From contig NZ_CP029822.1 of assembly GCF_003991975.1 (NCBI RefSeq), forward strand, positions 1,488,001 through 1,552,000: 64,000 nucleotides of DNA. The letters run 5' to 3'. Below, piece after piece: positions 1-7,848 of the stretch. The notes under the pieces were generated by a model, which was not told where the DNA came from, searched no databases, and was given only the letters and a program-made list of their open reading frames with translations. Both the position numbers and the translations under genes were made by a program. Every line of letters starts with the position of its first letter. The stretch's first letter is position 1. The DNA is from Entomomonas moraniae. GTDB lineage: Bacteria; Pseudomonadota; Gammaproteobacteria; Pseudomonadales; Pseudomonadaceae.

Positions 1-257
1 CCGCTGAATTAGTAACAGAGTGTCAAGACTATTATAAAGAAGCAGATACGATGCTTCCTCAAGCACTAGAAGCAGCTAAATCACAAGGTATGGATGAAGC
101 AGTTGTTAAAAAACAATATGAAGATTCAAAAGCCCAATTAGCTGCTTTAACACCAGAACAACAAAAGTCAGCTTGTACTCAAGCAAAAGCTGCACTTGTA
201 GAAGTTAAAAAAATGCAAGCAGCTCAACAAGCAGCTCCTGCAACAGAAAAGAAGTAA
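1..257 (+). CDS. C-terminal part of a small alanine/glutamine-rich protein (5' truncated by the window)
   Basis: The reading frame is open from base 3 through the first ATG at 51 to the stop at 255-257, so the gene almost certainly begins outside the window. The visible 84 residues are hydrophilic, rich in Ala, Gln, Lys and Glu, and predicted helical. A Cys lies upstream of the first ATG (Thr-Glu-Cys-Gln) and a second sits mid-way (Ser-Ala-Cys-Thr), a spacing that could give a disulfide in a small exported protein. It loosely resembles the DUF5339-type periplasmic proteins of gammaproteobacteria, but the signal peptide is not visible, so this is a guess. A strong hairpin follows the stop. Confidence 0.6.
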   Translation, partial: AELVTECQDYYKEADTMLPQALEAAKSQGMDEAVVKKQYEDSKAQLAALTPEQQKSACTQAKAALVEVKKMQAAQQAAPATEKK

Positions 258-264
258 ATAATTA

Positions 265-296
265 TTTAAAGAAGGACCTTTAGGTTCTTCTTTAAA
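265..296. terminator. Bidirectional hairpin terminator between the partial gene and lrgB
   Basis: A 14-bp stem (265-278 with 283-296, one G-T wobble) encloses a 4-base loop. The arms start and end with A/T runs, so it can serve the plus-strand gene ending at 257 and the minus-strand lrgB ending at 301. Confidence 0.75.
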
Positions 297-300
297 CAAA

Positions 301-990
301 CTATAAAATAACGTGAATTAAAGGGGCTGCAATTAAATTAATTAGTCCCATAAGTACCATGGCCAATCCGGCAACCGATCCCTCACCCATACCCAACTCT
401 TGTGCTCTACTTACACCGCAGCCATGAGCCCCAACACCGAAAATAGCACCACGTGCTAGCGTAGTTTTTAAAGGCAACCACTTCAATATAATCCCACCTA
501 ACAAGCCACCCAAGACTCCCGTAATCAATACGAACACCGCAGCAAGTTCAGGAACCCCCCCTAGTGTCTCAGCCACAGGCATTGCGAAAGGTGTTGTAAT
601 TGTTCTAGGTACTAACGACATAGTTACTTTATCATCTAATGAAAGCATATGAGCTAAGTAAAAAGAGCTAATAATAGACAAACTACTACCAACCAACATA
701 CCTATCGATAGTGCCAACCAATGCTGTATAATCAACTTGCGTTGCTTCCAAATAGGTACTGCAAAGGCTACTGTCGCAGGACCTAACATCAACACGAGCC
801 AATGAGTATTTTGGGAATACTCCTTATAAGTAGTGTGTAATGGCACTGCAAATGCAAATAAAATAATAGGCACAAAGAGTAGAGGTGATAAAATATAATA
901 ACGCTTACGCTTATAAAGCCAGCGGCTAACAAAATAGCTGCATAATGTTAACAACAACCAAAGCCAAGGCTTCCACCACTCAATGGTCAT
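301..990 (-). CDS. lrgB: LrgB/CidB family inner-membrane protein
   Basis: This 229-residue polytopic membrane protein carries the LrgB signatures: a Thr-Thr-Pro-Phe-Ala-Met segment followed by a Gly-Gly loop, a TGVLGG glycine-rich helix, a GAHGCG motif in place of the common SHAxGT, and an EGSVAGLAM segment near the C-terminus. LrgB pairs with LrgA as a membrane system first described as a modulator of murein hydrolase export and later linked to pyruvate uptake and overflow metabolism in Gram-positive bacteria. A GGAG ribosome site precedes the ATG. The start overlaps the end of lrgA by 11 bp, so the two are co-translated. The function in this organism is inferred only from the family. Confidence 0.9.
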   Translation of the reverse strand: MTIEWWKPWLWLLLTLCSYFVSRWLYKRKRYYILSPLLFVPIILFAFAVPLHTTYKEYSQNTHWLVLMLGPATVAFAVPIWKQRKLIIQHWLALSIGMLVGSSLSIISSFYLAHMLSLDDKVTMSLVPRTITTPFAMPVAETLGGVPELAAVFVLITGVLGGLLGGIILKWLPLKTTLARGAIFGVGAHGCGVSRAQELGMGEGSVAGLAMVLMGLINLIAAPLIHVIL

Positions 991-1384
991 GCTTTTTTCT
1001 CCAACGGCGCATTAAACTCCAACGATAGACCAACTCAACAGTAATCGCTGTTCCCAACATGACAAGAACTGTACTAATAATAATGATTAAAATAATCTTC
1101 CAACCTTGATTTTTAATCAAAGTTCCTTGATCTAATAAACTCATCACCGCAGGAATAAAAAAAAGCAACATTTCACCCATTAGTAACGCGGCACCCCGTT
1201 GGAGTTGTTCAGGAGAGAGCCAACCAAAAGCAAAAACTGCTAATAATAGTGCAAGCCCTACCACACCTGGAGGAATGCTTAAACTAAACCATAGAACGAG
1301 CTGTCTACCTACTGCATAAAAAGCAAGTAATATAGCTAACTCAGCAAGTAAGCGTGTTAAAAGGAAAATAGATTGGCGTGTCAT
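980..1384 (-). CDS. lrgA: LrgA/CidA family holin-like membrane protein
   Basis: The protein has 134 residues with four predicted membrane segments and a basic C-terminus (Arg-Arg-Trp-Arg-Lys-Lys). The Ile-Pro-Pro-Gly-Val-Val-Gly turn after the second segment and the following Leu-Leu-Phe-Phe-Ile-Pro-Ala region are typical of LrgA/CidA. It is the first gene of a two-gene minus-strand operon with lrgB, overlapping it by 11 bp. No LysR or LytTR regulator gene lies beside it in this window, unlike many lrgAB or cidAB loci. The ATG at 1384 lacks a good Shine-Dalgarno, but no better start exists in frame. Confidence 0.88.
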   Translation of the reverse strand: MTRQSIFLLTRLLAELAILLAFYAVGRQLVLWFSLSIPPGVVGLALLLAVFAFGWLSPEQLQRGAALLMGEMLLFFIPAVMSLLDQGTLIKNQGWKIILIIIISTVLVMLGTAITVELVYRWSLMRRWRKKHDH

Positions 1385-1763
1385 AATAAAAGAGAACTTC
1401 AGTTGTTTTTACAACAACATAAACATAAAAAGTCAGATCGGGTTATTAAGACTTTATTATATTCCTAATTGAGCAATTCGTCATTTAATAGATCACTTAA
1501 ATTAAGAATCACCGCCCGTAACAAAAATTAACTTGGCAAAATAATATAACTCTTTTATTATACGATGACGCCCAAAGTGGGGTTTTAAAACGTAAGTATC
1601 AATAACTATTACTGTTTTTATAAAGTACTTATACGTTTACCAGATGTATCTTTATTTACTCATATTAGCAGTACAGATTTTTCGTTTTCATAAATAATAG
1701 CTAGTTATTGCATGACTAATCCACTTTGGCTGATAAATAACCTATAAATAGATTAGGATAAAT
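1385..1763. promoter_or_regulatory. 379-bp divergent intergenic region between lrgA and the DAACS symporter
   Basis: This region is non-coding and must hold promoters for lrgAB (minus) and the symporter (plus). It contains two inverted copies of the 9-mer CCAAAGTGG, at 1572-1580 and (as its complement) 1721-1729, about 140 bp apart. The second copy lies 35 bp upstream of the symporter ATG. They are GC-rich islands in an AT-rich stretch. I could not assign a confident -35/-10 pair. Confidence 0.4.
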
Positions 1764-3119
1764 ATGAAAAAAAAGTCTTTTAAAATCACGCTTGCTTGGC
1801 AAATCGTTATTGCCTTAATTCTAGGGATCGCTCTTGGCGCTGTCTTACACAATATGCCAAGTGTAACGCTTTTCAGTGCATTCGGATATGAAAAAACTGT
1901 AACTAATCTAAATGCCTCCTGGGTCATCGGTAACATTTTACAACCTGCGGGAGACCTATTTATACGCTTAATTAAAATGATTGTAGTCCCTATCGTACTA
2001 GCCTCTATTATTGTTGGCGTAGCAGGTATCGGGGACTCAAAAAAGCTAGGCCGTATCGGTTTTAAAACTATCCTTTATTTTGAAGTTATTACCACAGTAG
2101 CTATTATCGTAGGTATTACCATTGCAAATGTTTTCCATCCTGGAACAGGCATTGACACTAATACGCTAAGCCAAGCCGATATTTCTCAATACGCCTCTGC
2201 AACCCAACAAGTAGTGCATGAAAACCATTTTGTTTCAACGCTAATGTCACTCGTTCCAACCAATGTTTTTGCGGCAATGATGCGGGGCGACATGCTAGCG
2301 GTTATCTTCTTTGCTGTTATTTTTGGTGTTGCATTATCAACGATCCCTGCCTCAAAAAGAGAACCTCTCATTAATATTTTTAGTGGGGTTTCTGAAACAA
2401 TGTTTAAAGTAACCAATATTATTATGCTTTATGCGCCTATTGGGGTATTTGGTTTAATTGCGGTCACTGTTGCTCAGTTTGGTTTCTCTTCTTTATTACC
2501 ACTTTTAAAACTAGTTTCACTGGTTTACTTTGCTATTTTATTCTTTGCAATTGTTGTTCTAGGTTTAGTAGCTAAGCTATTTGGCTTCAACATTTTTAAA
2601 TTGTTTGCTATTTTAAAAGATGAACTTATTCTTGCCTATTCAACTTCAAGCTCAGAAACTGTTCTTCCTCGCATTATGCAAAAAATGGAAGATTACGGTG
2701 CTGCACCCTCAATCACAAGCTTTGTGATTCCAACGGGTTACTCTTTTAACTTAGATGGTTCAACTCTGTATCAAAGTATTGCGGCTATCTTTATTGCTCA
2801 ACTCTTTGGTATTGAATTAAGTATTTGGCATGAAATCACGTTGGTATTAACATTAATGATTACTTCTAAAGGTATTGCCGGTGTTCCTGGCGTATCGTTC
2901 GTGGTATTACTCGCCACGTTAGGTAGTGTAATGCCTATGGATCAAGCAACACTAGGTCTTGCATTCATTGCTGGGGTTGACCGTATCATGGATATGGCAA
3001 GAACCGCGCTTAACGTTGTAGGTAACTCATTAGCTGCTTTAGTTGTTGCTAAATGGGAAGGACAATTCGATTTTGAAAAAGCTCATGCCTATGAGCAAAA
3101 GATGATTTACTCGAAATAA
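1764..3119 (+). CDS. Dicarboxylate/amino acid:cation symporter (DAACS, GltP-like)
   Basis: The 451-residue protein belongs to the glutamate/aspartate transporter fold. Visible landmarks are the serine-rich tip TSSSETVLP (HP1), the unwound helix FNLDGS (the NMDGT position), the HP2 sequence SKGIAGVPG, and helix 8 with DMARTALNVVGN. In the last, Asp, Arg and Asn sit where GltPh and the EAATs bind the substrate amino group, side-chain carboxylate and Na+. The Asp/Arg pair favours an acidic amino acid over a simple dicarboxylate. Coupling ion (H+ or Na+) is undecided. AGGA precedes the ATG by 6 bases. It is monocistronic, with its own terminator. Confidence 0.92.
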   Translation: MKKKSFKITLAWQIVIALILGIALGAVLHNMPSVTLFSAFGYEKTVTNLNASWVIGNILQPAGDLFIRLIKMIVVPIVLASIIVGVAGIGDSKKLGRIGFKTILYFEVITTVAIIVGITIANVFHPGTGIDTNTLSQADISQYASATQQVVHENHFVSTLMSLVPTNVFAAMMRGDMLAVIFFAVIFGVALSTIPASKREPLINIFSGVSETMFKVTNIIMLYAPIGVFGLIAVTVAQFGFSSLLPLLKLVSLVYFAILFFAIVVLGLVAKLFGFNIFKLFAILKDELILAYSTSSSETVLPRIMQKMEDYGAAPSITSFVIPTGYSFNLDGSTLYQSIAAIFIAQLFGIELSIWHEITLVLTLMITSKGIAGVPGVSFVVLLATLGSVMPMDQATLGLAFIAGVDRIMDMARTALNVVGNSLAALVVAKWEGQFDFEKAHAYEQKMIYSK

Positions 3120-3126
3120 TGCCTCA

Positions 3127-3164
3127 GGGATAGTGTAGTTTTCTGCACTATTCCCTTCTTTCTC
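3127..3164 (+). terminator. Rho-independent terminator of the DAACS symporter gene
   Basis: A stem of GGGATAGTG (3127-3135) pairs with CACTATTCCC (3146-3155, one bulged T), and a pyrimidine-rich tail with T runs follows. Confidence 0.75.
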
Positions 3165-3278
3165 TTTTAATCTCTCAATAAACCTATACAACGCGATTAG
3201 TTATTAATCTTACTACTTATTTCATTGCTTGTTTTTTTACTTGTCGTAAATAATTATTTATAGCTAACAAGCAAACCT

Positions 3279-4670
3279 CTATTTTGACTCAAGATATAAC
3301 GATACCATCTCATTTTGTAAGTCTTCACTCAGGTAATGAACTTGTTCGGTGCGTTCATCATTATTAGCGTTACGCTTATTTAGTAAAGAGCACCACTCTT
3401 TATGTGCTCTAGCTTTTTGCAAGGGCTTTGGTAGTTCTTTCCAAATGTGCTGATCCGTTACATTTAACTTAATTGCCTGATTTGCCGCATGCCCCCTTTT
3501 AACTAAGGCATCAAGTAAACAGCATTGGCGAATAGCTAAAATTTGTAATATAACATCATCAACACCTAAAAACTGTTTGCCCGTTAACTTCCCAACAAAC
3601 TGTTTTTGATAGGTTGTTAATGTTTGCCATACACTGCCTGTAACAGCACCTAAAAGCGCTGCCGCACCCAAGGTTAAACCTGCAAACATTAAGTCAACGC
3701 CAACACCTGCTGCTGCCCCAGCAATAGCTCCTTTACCTATGTGAAGACTAAACTTTTTTATTGTTTCAGGGTTAAATAAATCCCCATCAAAGCGCCCATC
3801 AATCAAAGGTAAATTATCAGCGAAGGCATCATCTTTTCTAAATTGATAAATAGCCAGCAGTGTTTCAATGCATTTTTGTTCACGCGCTCTAACTTTATCT
3901 TGTAACGCTTGTTTGGCTTCTTTAATACTTTGCTGATCACTGGCAACAAGCATATTATAAGCGGCAATATCAATCAATAAATCAGCAATTGCATTAAACC
4001 CTTGCTCATAACGCTCCTGAGCCTGCTGCTCCTGATAAGCCATAAGCTTCAATAGCATAGGGCGTGCTGACTCTATTAATAAAGCTAGATTTTCATAAAG
4101 TCTTTTTTCACCATCTTCAGGGGGAGACACGGTATCAAACTGAACCAGCGCATGTATTCCTAACCTCGCAAGAGCTGCTCTCCACTCATCCCCACGATGC
4201 TCATTCGTCGAAACGAAATTTAGAACAGGTAATAACGGCTTACCACAGTCAATCAGTATCTCTAACTCATCTTTATATTTGGCTAGCACCGGTTCTCGTG
4301 CATCAATAACATACAGCCCTATATGGGAGACCAATAACTGTTTTAGTACTTTGGCTTCTTGCTCAAAACGTAATGATGACTCATTTGATTTTAAAAATCG
4401 TGCTATCCTTTCAGGCCCATCTAATCGCTCATCCCCCGTCAGTTGGTCACAATAATCCAGTAAACCAATTGCATCTTCTAAACCAGGAGTATCATATAAC
4501 TCAAGTGCAGGCTCATTATCTATAAATAATTTAGCGCCCTCAACATGACGAGTCGTGCTTGCGCGATGTGATACCTCACCAAAGTGCCCATCACGTATTA
4601 GGGTGCGTAATAAAGAAGTCTTCCCTACATTCGTATGACCGACTACAGCAATAACTAGCGGTTTACTCAT
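3279..4670 (-). CDS. GTPase with C-terminal DUF3482 domain
   Basis: This 463-residue protein starts with an Era/TrmE-like G domain: P-loop GHTNVGKTS at residues 11-19, switch Thr around 39-40, and G3 DTPG at 60-63. The expected NKxD base-recognition motif is degenerate (N150 followed by Phe-Val-Ser), so guanine specificity is uncertain. The C-terminal half (DUF3482) is helical, with a Gly/Ala-rich hydrophobic stretch around residues 315-350 that could insert in a membrane. The start codon overlaps the stop of the upstream DUF2868 gene (ATGA at 4667-4670), so the two proteins are made together. I know this pair only as a conserved, uncharacterised couple in pseudomonads; its function is unknown. 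Confidence 0.85.
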   Translation of the reverse strand: MSKPLVIAVVGHTNVGKTSLLRTLIRDGHFGEVSHRASTTRHVEGAKLFIDNEPALELYDTPGLEDAIGLLDYCDQLTGDERLDGPERIARFLKSNESSLRFEQEAKVLKQLLVSHIGLYVIDAREPVLAKYKDELEILIDCGKPLLPVLNFVSTNEHRGDEWRAALARLGIHALVQFDTVSPPEDGEKRLYENLALLIESARPMLLKLMAYQEQQAQERYEQGFNAIADLLIDIAAYNMLVASDQQSIKEAKQALQDKVRAREQKCIETLLAIYQFRKDDAFADNLPLIDGRFDGDLFNPETIKKFSLHIGKGAIAGAAAGVGVDLMFAGLTLGAAALLGAVTGSVWQTLTTYQKQFVGKLTGKQFLGVDDVILQILAIRQCCLLDALVKRGHAANQAIKLNVTDQHIWKELPKPLQKARAHKEWCSLLNKRNANNDERTEQVHYLSEDLQNEMVSLYLESK

Positions 4671-6046
4671 GTTCTCTCACTTAACCAAATTAATAATTCA
4701 TCTGAGTCAGCATAAGTTATACCTAGCTGCTCTAAAGCCTGCTGCCAATCAGCAAGACGCTTACTATCTGTTTTCTCATCGACTAACAGCCATACCCTAG
4801 CCTCTGCCACACAATAAGCTAACTCGGAGAAAAGCATTAATGTTCCCCTATCAATAGAGCGTTTAGGATCACAAACAATCAGCAACTTTGCTACAGGGTC
4901 GCTCACCAGTTGATCTAAAAGTGCTTTTCGCTGCTCTCTAGTCTCAATAATACCCGCATCAATAACATTTGTTGCGATATTAGGTGGCCAAGGATAATCA
5001 GGCTCCAACTCAACACCAATAATCGTCGCCCCCCATTCCACATTATTGTTAATAATGGGTTGTCTCTTTTTTACAAAGACATTATCTGGGTCTGTAATAC
5101 CCAAACGTTCACTCGAAGGTAATAGTCTTGATCTTAATAAATGATAATTTCTTTTGGTAATATCGAGTTGTAAATGTTTATAACCATAGCGCCAAAAAAC
5201 ACTACAAACTAAAAATAAAATAAGTCGTGGAAAAATACCATAGACAACTAAAACCCCAACCAACCAAGCCGCCCAAACCTGCCTTGCCGCATCATCCATG
5301 ACAGGAGTATTTCCACTTTGCCGAATAAGTGATTCAGGAGGAATAGGAAAACCTAACCACTGAGGTAAACTACCCAATAGATTAACAATGGTCACAAAAT
5401 GACTATCACCCAATATAGTGGTTTGCCAAACAAAGCCATAACGTTGTGTAGCTAAGAGAGATAACAAACTAATCAGTGCAAAAATTGAAATGAGTAGCCA
5501 TAAACCATTAGTGAGGCGCCCCAATAGCCAACGTTCTAAATGGCGCTGGTGTAACAAGCCAAAGAAGGCTGGCATCAGTTGTGCTACTTGTTTTTTACCT
5601 GTTAATTTATTAGTCAACCACAAAACCAACCGTCCTAATTGATTAATAGATTGCCCACCAAAAACTGTACTCAATATCCACACAACCAACATCAAAAAAT
5701 TTAAGCCTAACAAACACCCTAATGCACTAAAAATATTAATGGTATGATCTGCTACAGAAAATGTTGGTAAAATTAATCCCATGCCAAAAAAAAATGCTAG
5801 GGCACATAAAATCTTTACAGACCACTGCATGGCAGTTATCGCACTTTGCTGCGCCACTATTAAATTTGTTTTATTGGCTAGCCATTGGGCACGAGTCAAA
5901 ATACGTGTTTGAAAATCCCCACCCTCTTTCTGGGCTTGACGAACAGCTTCACTATCCGCAAAATCACCCTGAGACTCCTCTTGCAATCGAATGGTTTCTG
6001 CCAACCACAAAGCATTAAAATGTTCTTGGCTTGTTAATTTAGTCAC
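4667..6046 (-). CDS. DUF2868 family polytopic membrane protein
   Basis: The 459-residue protein has a charged N-terminal region (about 75 residues), four or five hydrophobic helices between about residues 75 and 300, and a soluble C-terminal domain ending at the coupled GTPase. The C-terminal domain contains Asp-Pro-Lys-Arg-Ser and regular beta/alpha spacing, suggesting a small Rossmann-like fold; no catalytic motif is recognisable. The start is GTG at 6044-6046 without an evident Shine-Dalgarno. Its stop overlaps the ATG of the DUF3482 GTPase by 4 bp. The arrangement suggests a membrane anchor or receptor whose partner GTPase docks on the cytoplasmic side, which is inference from architecture only. 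Confidence 0.82.
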   Translation of the reverse strand: MTKLTSQEHFNALWLAETIRLQEESQGDFADSEAVRQAQKEGGDFQTRILTRAQWLANKTNLIVAQQSAITAMQWSVKILCALAFFFGMGLILPTFSVADHTINIFSALGCLLGLNFLMLVVWILSTVFGGQSINQLGRLVLWLTNKLTGKKQVAQLMPAFFGLLHQRHLERWLLGRLTNGLWLLISIFALISLLSLLATQRYGFVWQTTILGDSHFVTIVNLLGSLPQWLGFPIPPESLIRQSGNTPVMDDAARQVWAAWLVGVLVVYGIFPRLILFLVCSVFWRYGYKHLQLDITKRNYHLLRSRLLPSSERLGITDPDNVFVKKRQPIINNNVEWGATIIGVELEPDYPWPPNIATNVIDAGIIETREQRKALLDQLVSDPVAKLLIVCDPKRSIDRGTLMLFSELAYCVAEARVWLLVDEKTDSKRLADWQQALEQLGITYADSDELLIWLSERT

Positions 6047-6397
6047 AGTATTTATTCATACTCTATTTAATTTAATGATACAGGTTCTTAATATTTTAAT
6101 ACATTTTATCGAAAAGATTATATTAACGTTTGATAGATTGTAAAAAGACGTGTCTAGTCATGTTTATTTCTAGATATAGTTTCACCAAAACATACGCATG
6201 ATTCAAAATTATTTAGCAATAATCCTCTCTTTTGTAATATTCTATTATAATACTCATTTTTTTATAGTCATGTTTTCAGCGGTAAGGTAGAATTTAACCA
6301 TATCGTATAAGAATGAAAGATGCTGTTATAAAACTTAACACGCTAAAGCCATCGAAAGTGCTAAGGTAATAGAATAGCTAGCCAGTGGGATAATATC
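6047..6397. promoter_or_regulatory. 351-bp AT-rich divergent intergenic region
   Basis: No open frame or RNA gene is visible. It must contain the promoter of the minus-strand DUF2868/DUF3482 operon and of the plus-strand MORN gene. A TATAAT hexamer lies at 6246-6251 on the plus strand, but the bases 17 upstream (TCCTCT) are a poor -35. Confidence 0.3.
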
Positions 6398-7609
6398 ATG
6401 CAATACTGTCGACGCCTCATCATTTTAGCTTTTATTTTATCTCCTTCATTAGTTTATACTCAAGAGATCAACACACCTATTGAGAGTGTGACAATAGCAC
6501 TTCCCCACTACAAAAAAAATACAATCATTCAGAACTATGACAAAGATTGGTTACCTGTCGATAAGACCAATAATAATGGATACTACCGTAAATTTTTAGA
6601 AACCACCCCAAATGGACGCTTTGTTATCCAAGATTTTTACGCCAAAAATAATGCCAAACAAAGTGATCCCTTTACGTTTACAGATGAAAAAGATATAACA
6701 GCTAGCCGTATTAAAAGCATCGATGGGCCATTAGTGCTATGGTATCGTAACGGTAAAAAATCATCAGAAAAAACCTATATCAAGGGCAAAGAAGAAGGTG
6801 CTTATAACTTTTGGTATAGCGACGGAAAGCAGCAGGCTACAGGCGCCTATCATGATGGGCTACTTAATGGACAATCCATTGTGTGGTTTAACAATGGTCA
6901 AAAGCAAGCAGCCGGTAATTTTATTGATGGTAAAAAGAATGGTAAGTGGCAATATTGGTATGACAATGGCACCGCATCAGTAGAAGAAAACTATGATAAC
7001 GGTAAAGCTATTGGGGATTTTAGAAAATGGTATAGCAATGGTCAACCTGAAATTTTAGGCCAGTTTAAAGAAGGTAATAAAATAGGGATTTGGCAATATT
7101 GGTTTAAAGATGGTAAACAAGCCATTGAAGAAACCTACCAAGACAATTTACTTTCAGGACATTCTAAAACATGGTATCAATCAGGCCAACTTGAGTCCGA
7201 AGGTGATTATGAAAATGGTCAAGAGTCAGGTACTTGGGTATATTGGCATAAAAATGGTAGCAAGGCTATTGAAGCACAATATAATAATGGCCGTCTCGAT
7301 GGACTTTCACAAACTTGGTACGACAATGGGCAACCAGAAAGTAAAGGTAATTACATAGCCAATAGACAAAATGGCGTTTGGACGTTTTGGTTTAATAATG
7401 GCCAAAAATATACAGAGGGGGTCTTCCTGGATGATGAGCCATCAGGTGTGTGGCGTATTTGGACACCAGAAGGTGATTTACGAGAAGAAGATACTTACGA
7501 AAACGGCAAACTGTTAGAACGGAATATTACCTCTCAGGAACCACTCATAGAGAGCAAAAAAGAAATAGAACCTGTTATTAATGCTCCCCCAGCAAAAGCA
7601 AATAACTAA
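6398..7609 (+). CDS. Secreted MORN-variant repeat protein (YwqK-like)
   Basis: The 403-residue product has a signal peptide (basic MQYCRR, hydrophobic core, likely cleavage near Val-Tyr-Thr/Gln at 21-22) and so should be periplasmic or outer-membrane associated. Residues 110-373 are eleven exactly 24-residue tandem units of the form G-x-x-x-x-W-[YFH]-x-x-G, each closing with an aromatic and a turn. Units largely alternate between two types: A units carry Gly at position 16 (NGQPES-type) and B units carry Glu or Ala there and often begin G-x-W-x-[YF]-W. A Pro/Lys/Glu tail ends the protein. Databases often label such proteins YwqK-family antitoxin; no toxin gene is adjacent and a signal peptide argues against a cytoplasmic antitoxin. 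Function unknown; a beta-solenoid scaffold or binding surface is likely. GGGA precedes the ATG. Confidence 0.85.
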   Translation: MQYCRRLIILAFILSPSLVYTQEINTPIESVTIALPHYKKNTIIQNYDKDWLPVDKTNNNGYYRKFLETTPNGRFVIQDFYAKNNAKQSDPFTFTDEKDITASRIKSIDGPLVLWYRNGKKSSEKTYIKGKEEGAYNFWYSDGKQQATGAYHDGLLNGQSIVWFNNGQKQAAGNFIDGKKNGKWQYWYDNGTASVEENYDNGKAIGDFRKWYSNGQPEILGQFKEGNKIGIWQYWFKDGKQAIEETYQDNLLSGHSKTWYQSGQLESEGDYENGQESGTWVYWHKNGSKAIEAQYNNGRLDGLSQTWYDNGQPESKGNYIANRQNGVWTFWFNNGQKYTEGVFLDDEPSGVWRIWTPEGDLREEDTYENGKLLERNITSQEPLIESKKEIEPVINAPPAKANN

Positions 7610-7631
7610 CCTATCAACTACAGCCTATTTT

Positions 7632-7671
7632 CTAAAAAAACTTGGATACTTTATTAGTATTATTTTTTTAG
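7632..7671 (+). terminator. Possible terminator after the MORN gene
   Basis: An outer 9-bp arm (CTAAAAAAA at 7632-7640 with its complement at 7663-7671) encloses an inner 5-bp stem ATACT/AGTAT (7646-7650 with 7656-7660). The distal side holds seven T. The middle has an asymmetric bulge. Confidence 0.45.
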
Positions 7672-7848
7672 TTGCAATCAATATTACTTCAAGTTATCTC
7701 CCCTCATGCTCTATAATGTTTTCCATTATATATACATAACTGTCTGTATATAAATTAGCACACAATTAAAACTATCGTTTGAATTTACAAACTATCATTT
7801 TCGGCTAAACTAATTGCACCAGATAATACATTAGAATAGGAAACTTTA

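Noticed and set aside
6707-7517. CRISPR array or DNA satellite
   Set aside because: The periodicity (72 bp) is codon-phased protein repeat with diverged DNA and no constant repeat with unique spacers.
6398-7609. Toxin-antitoxin system
   Set aside because: The YwqK-type repeats invite the antitoxin label, but there is a signal peptide and no small toxin gene on either side.
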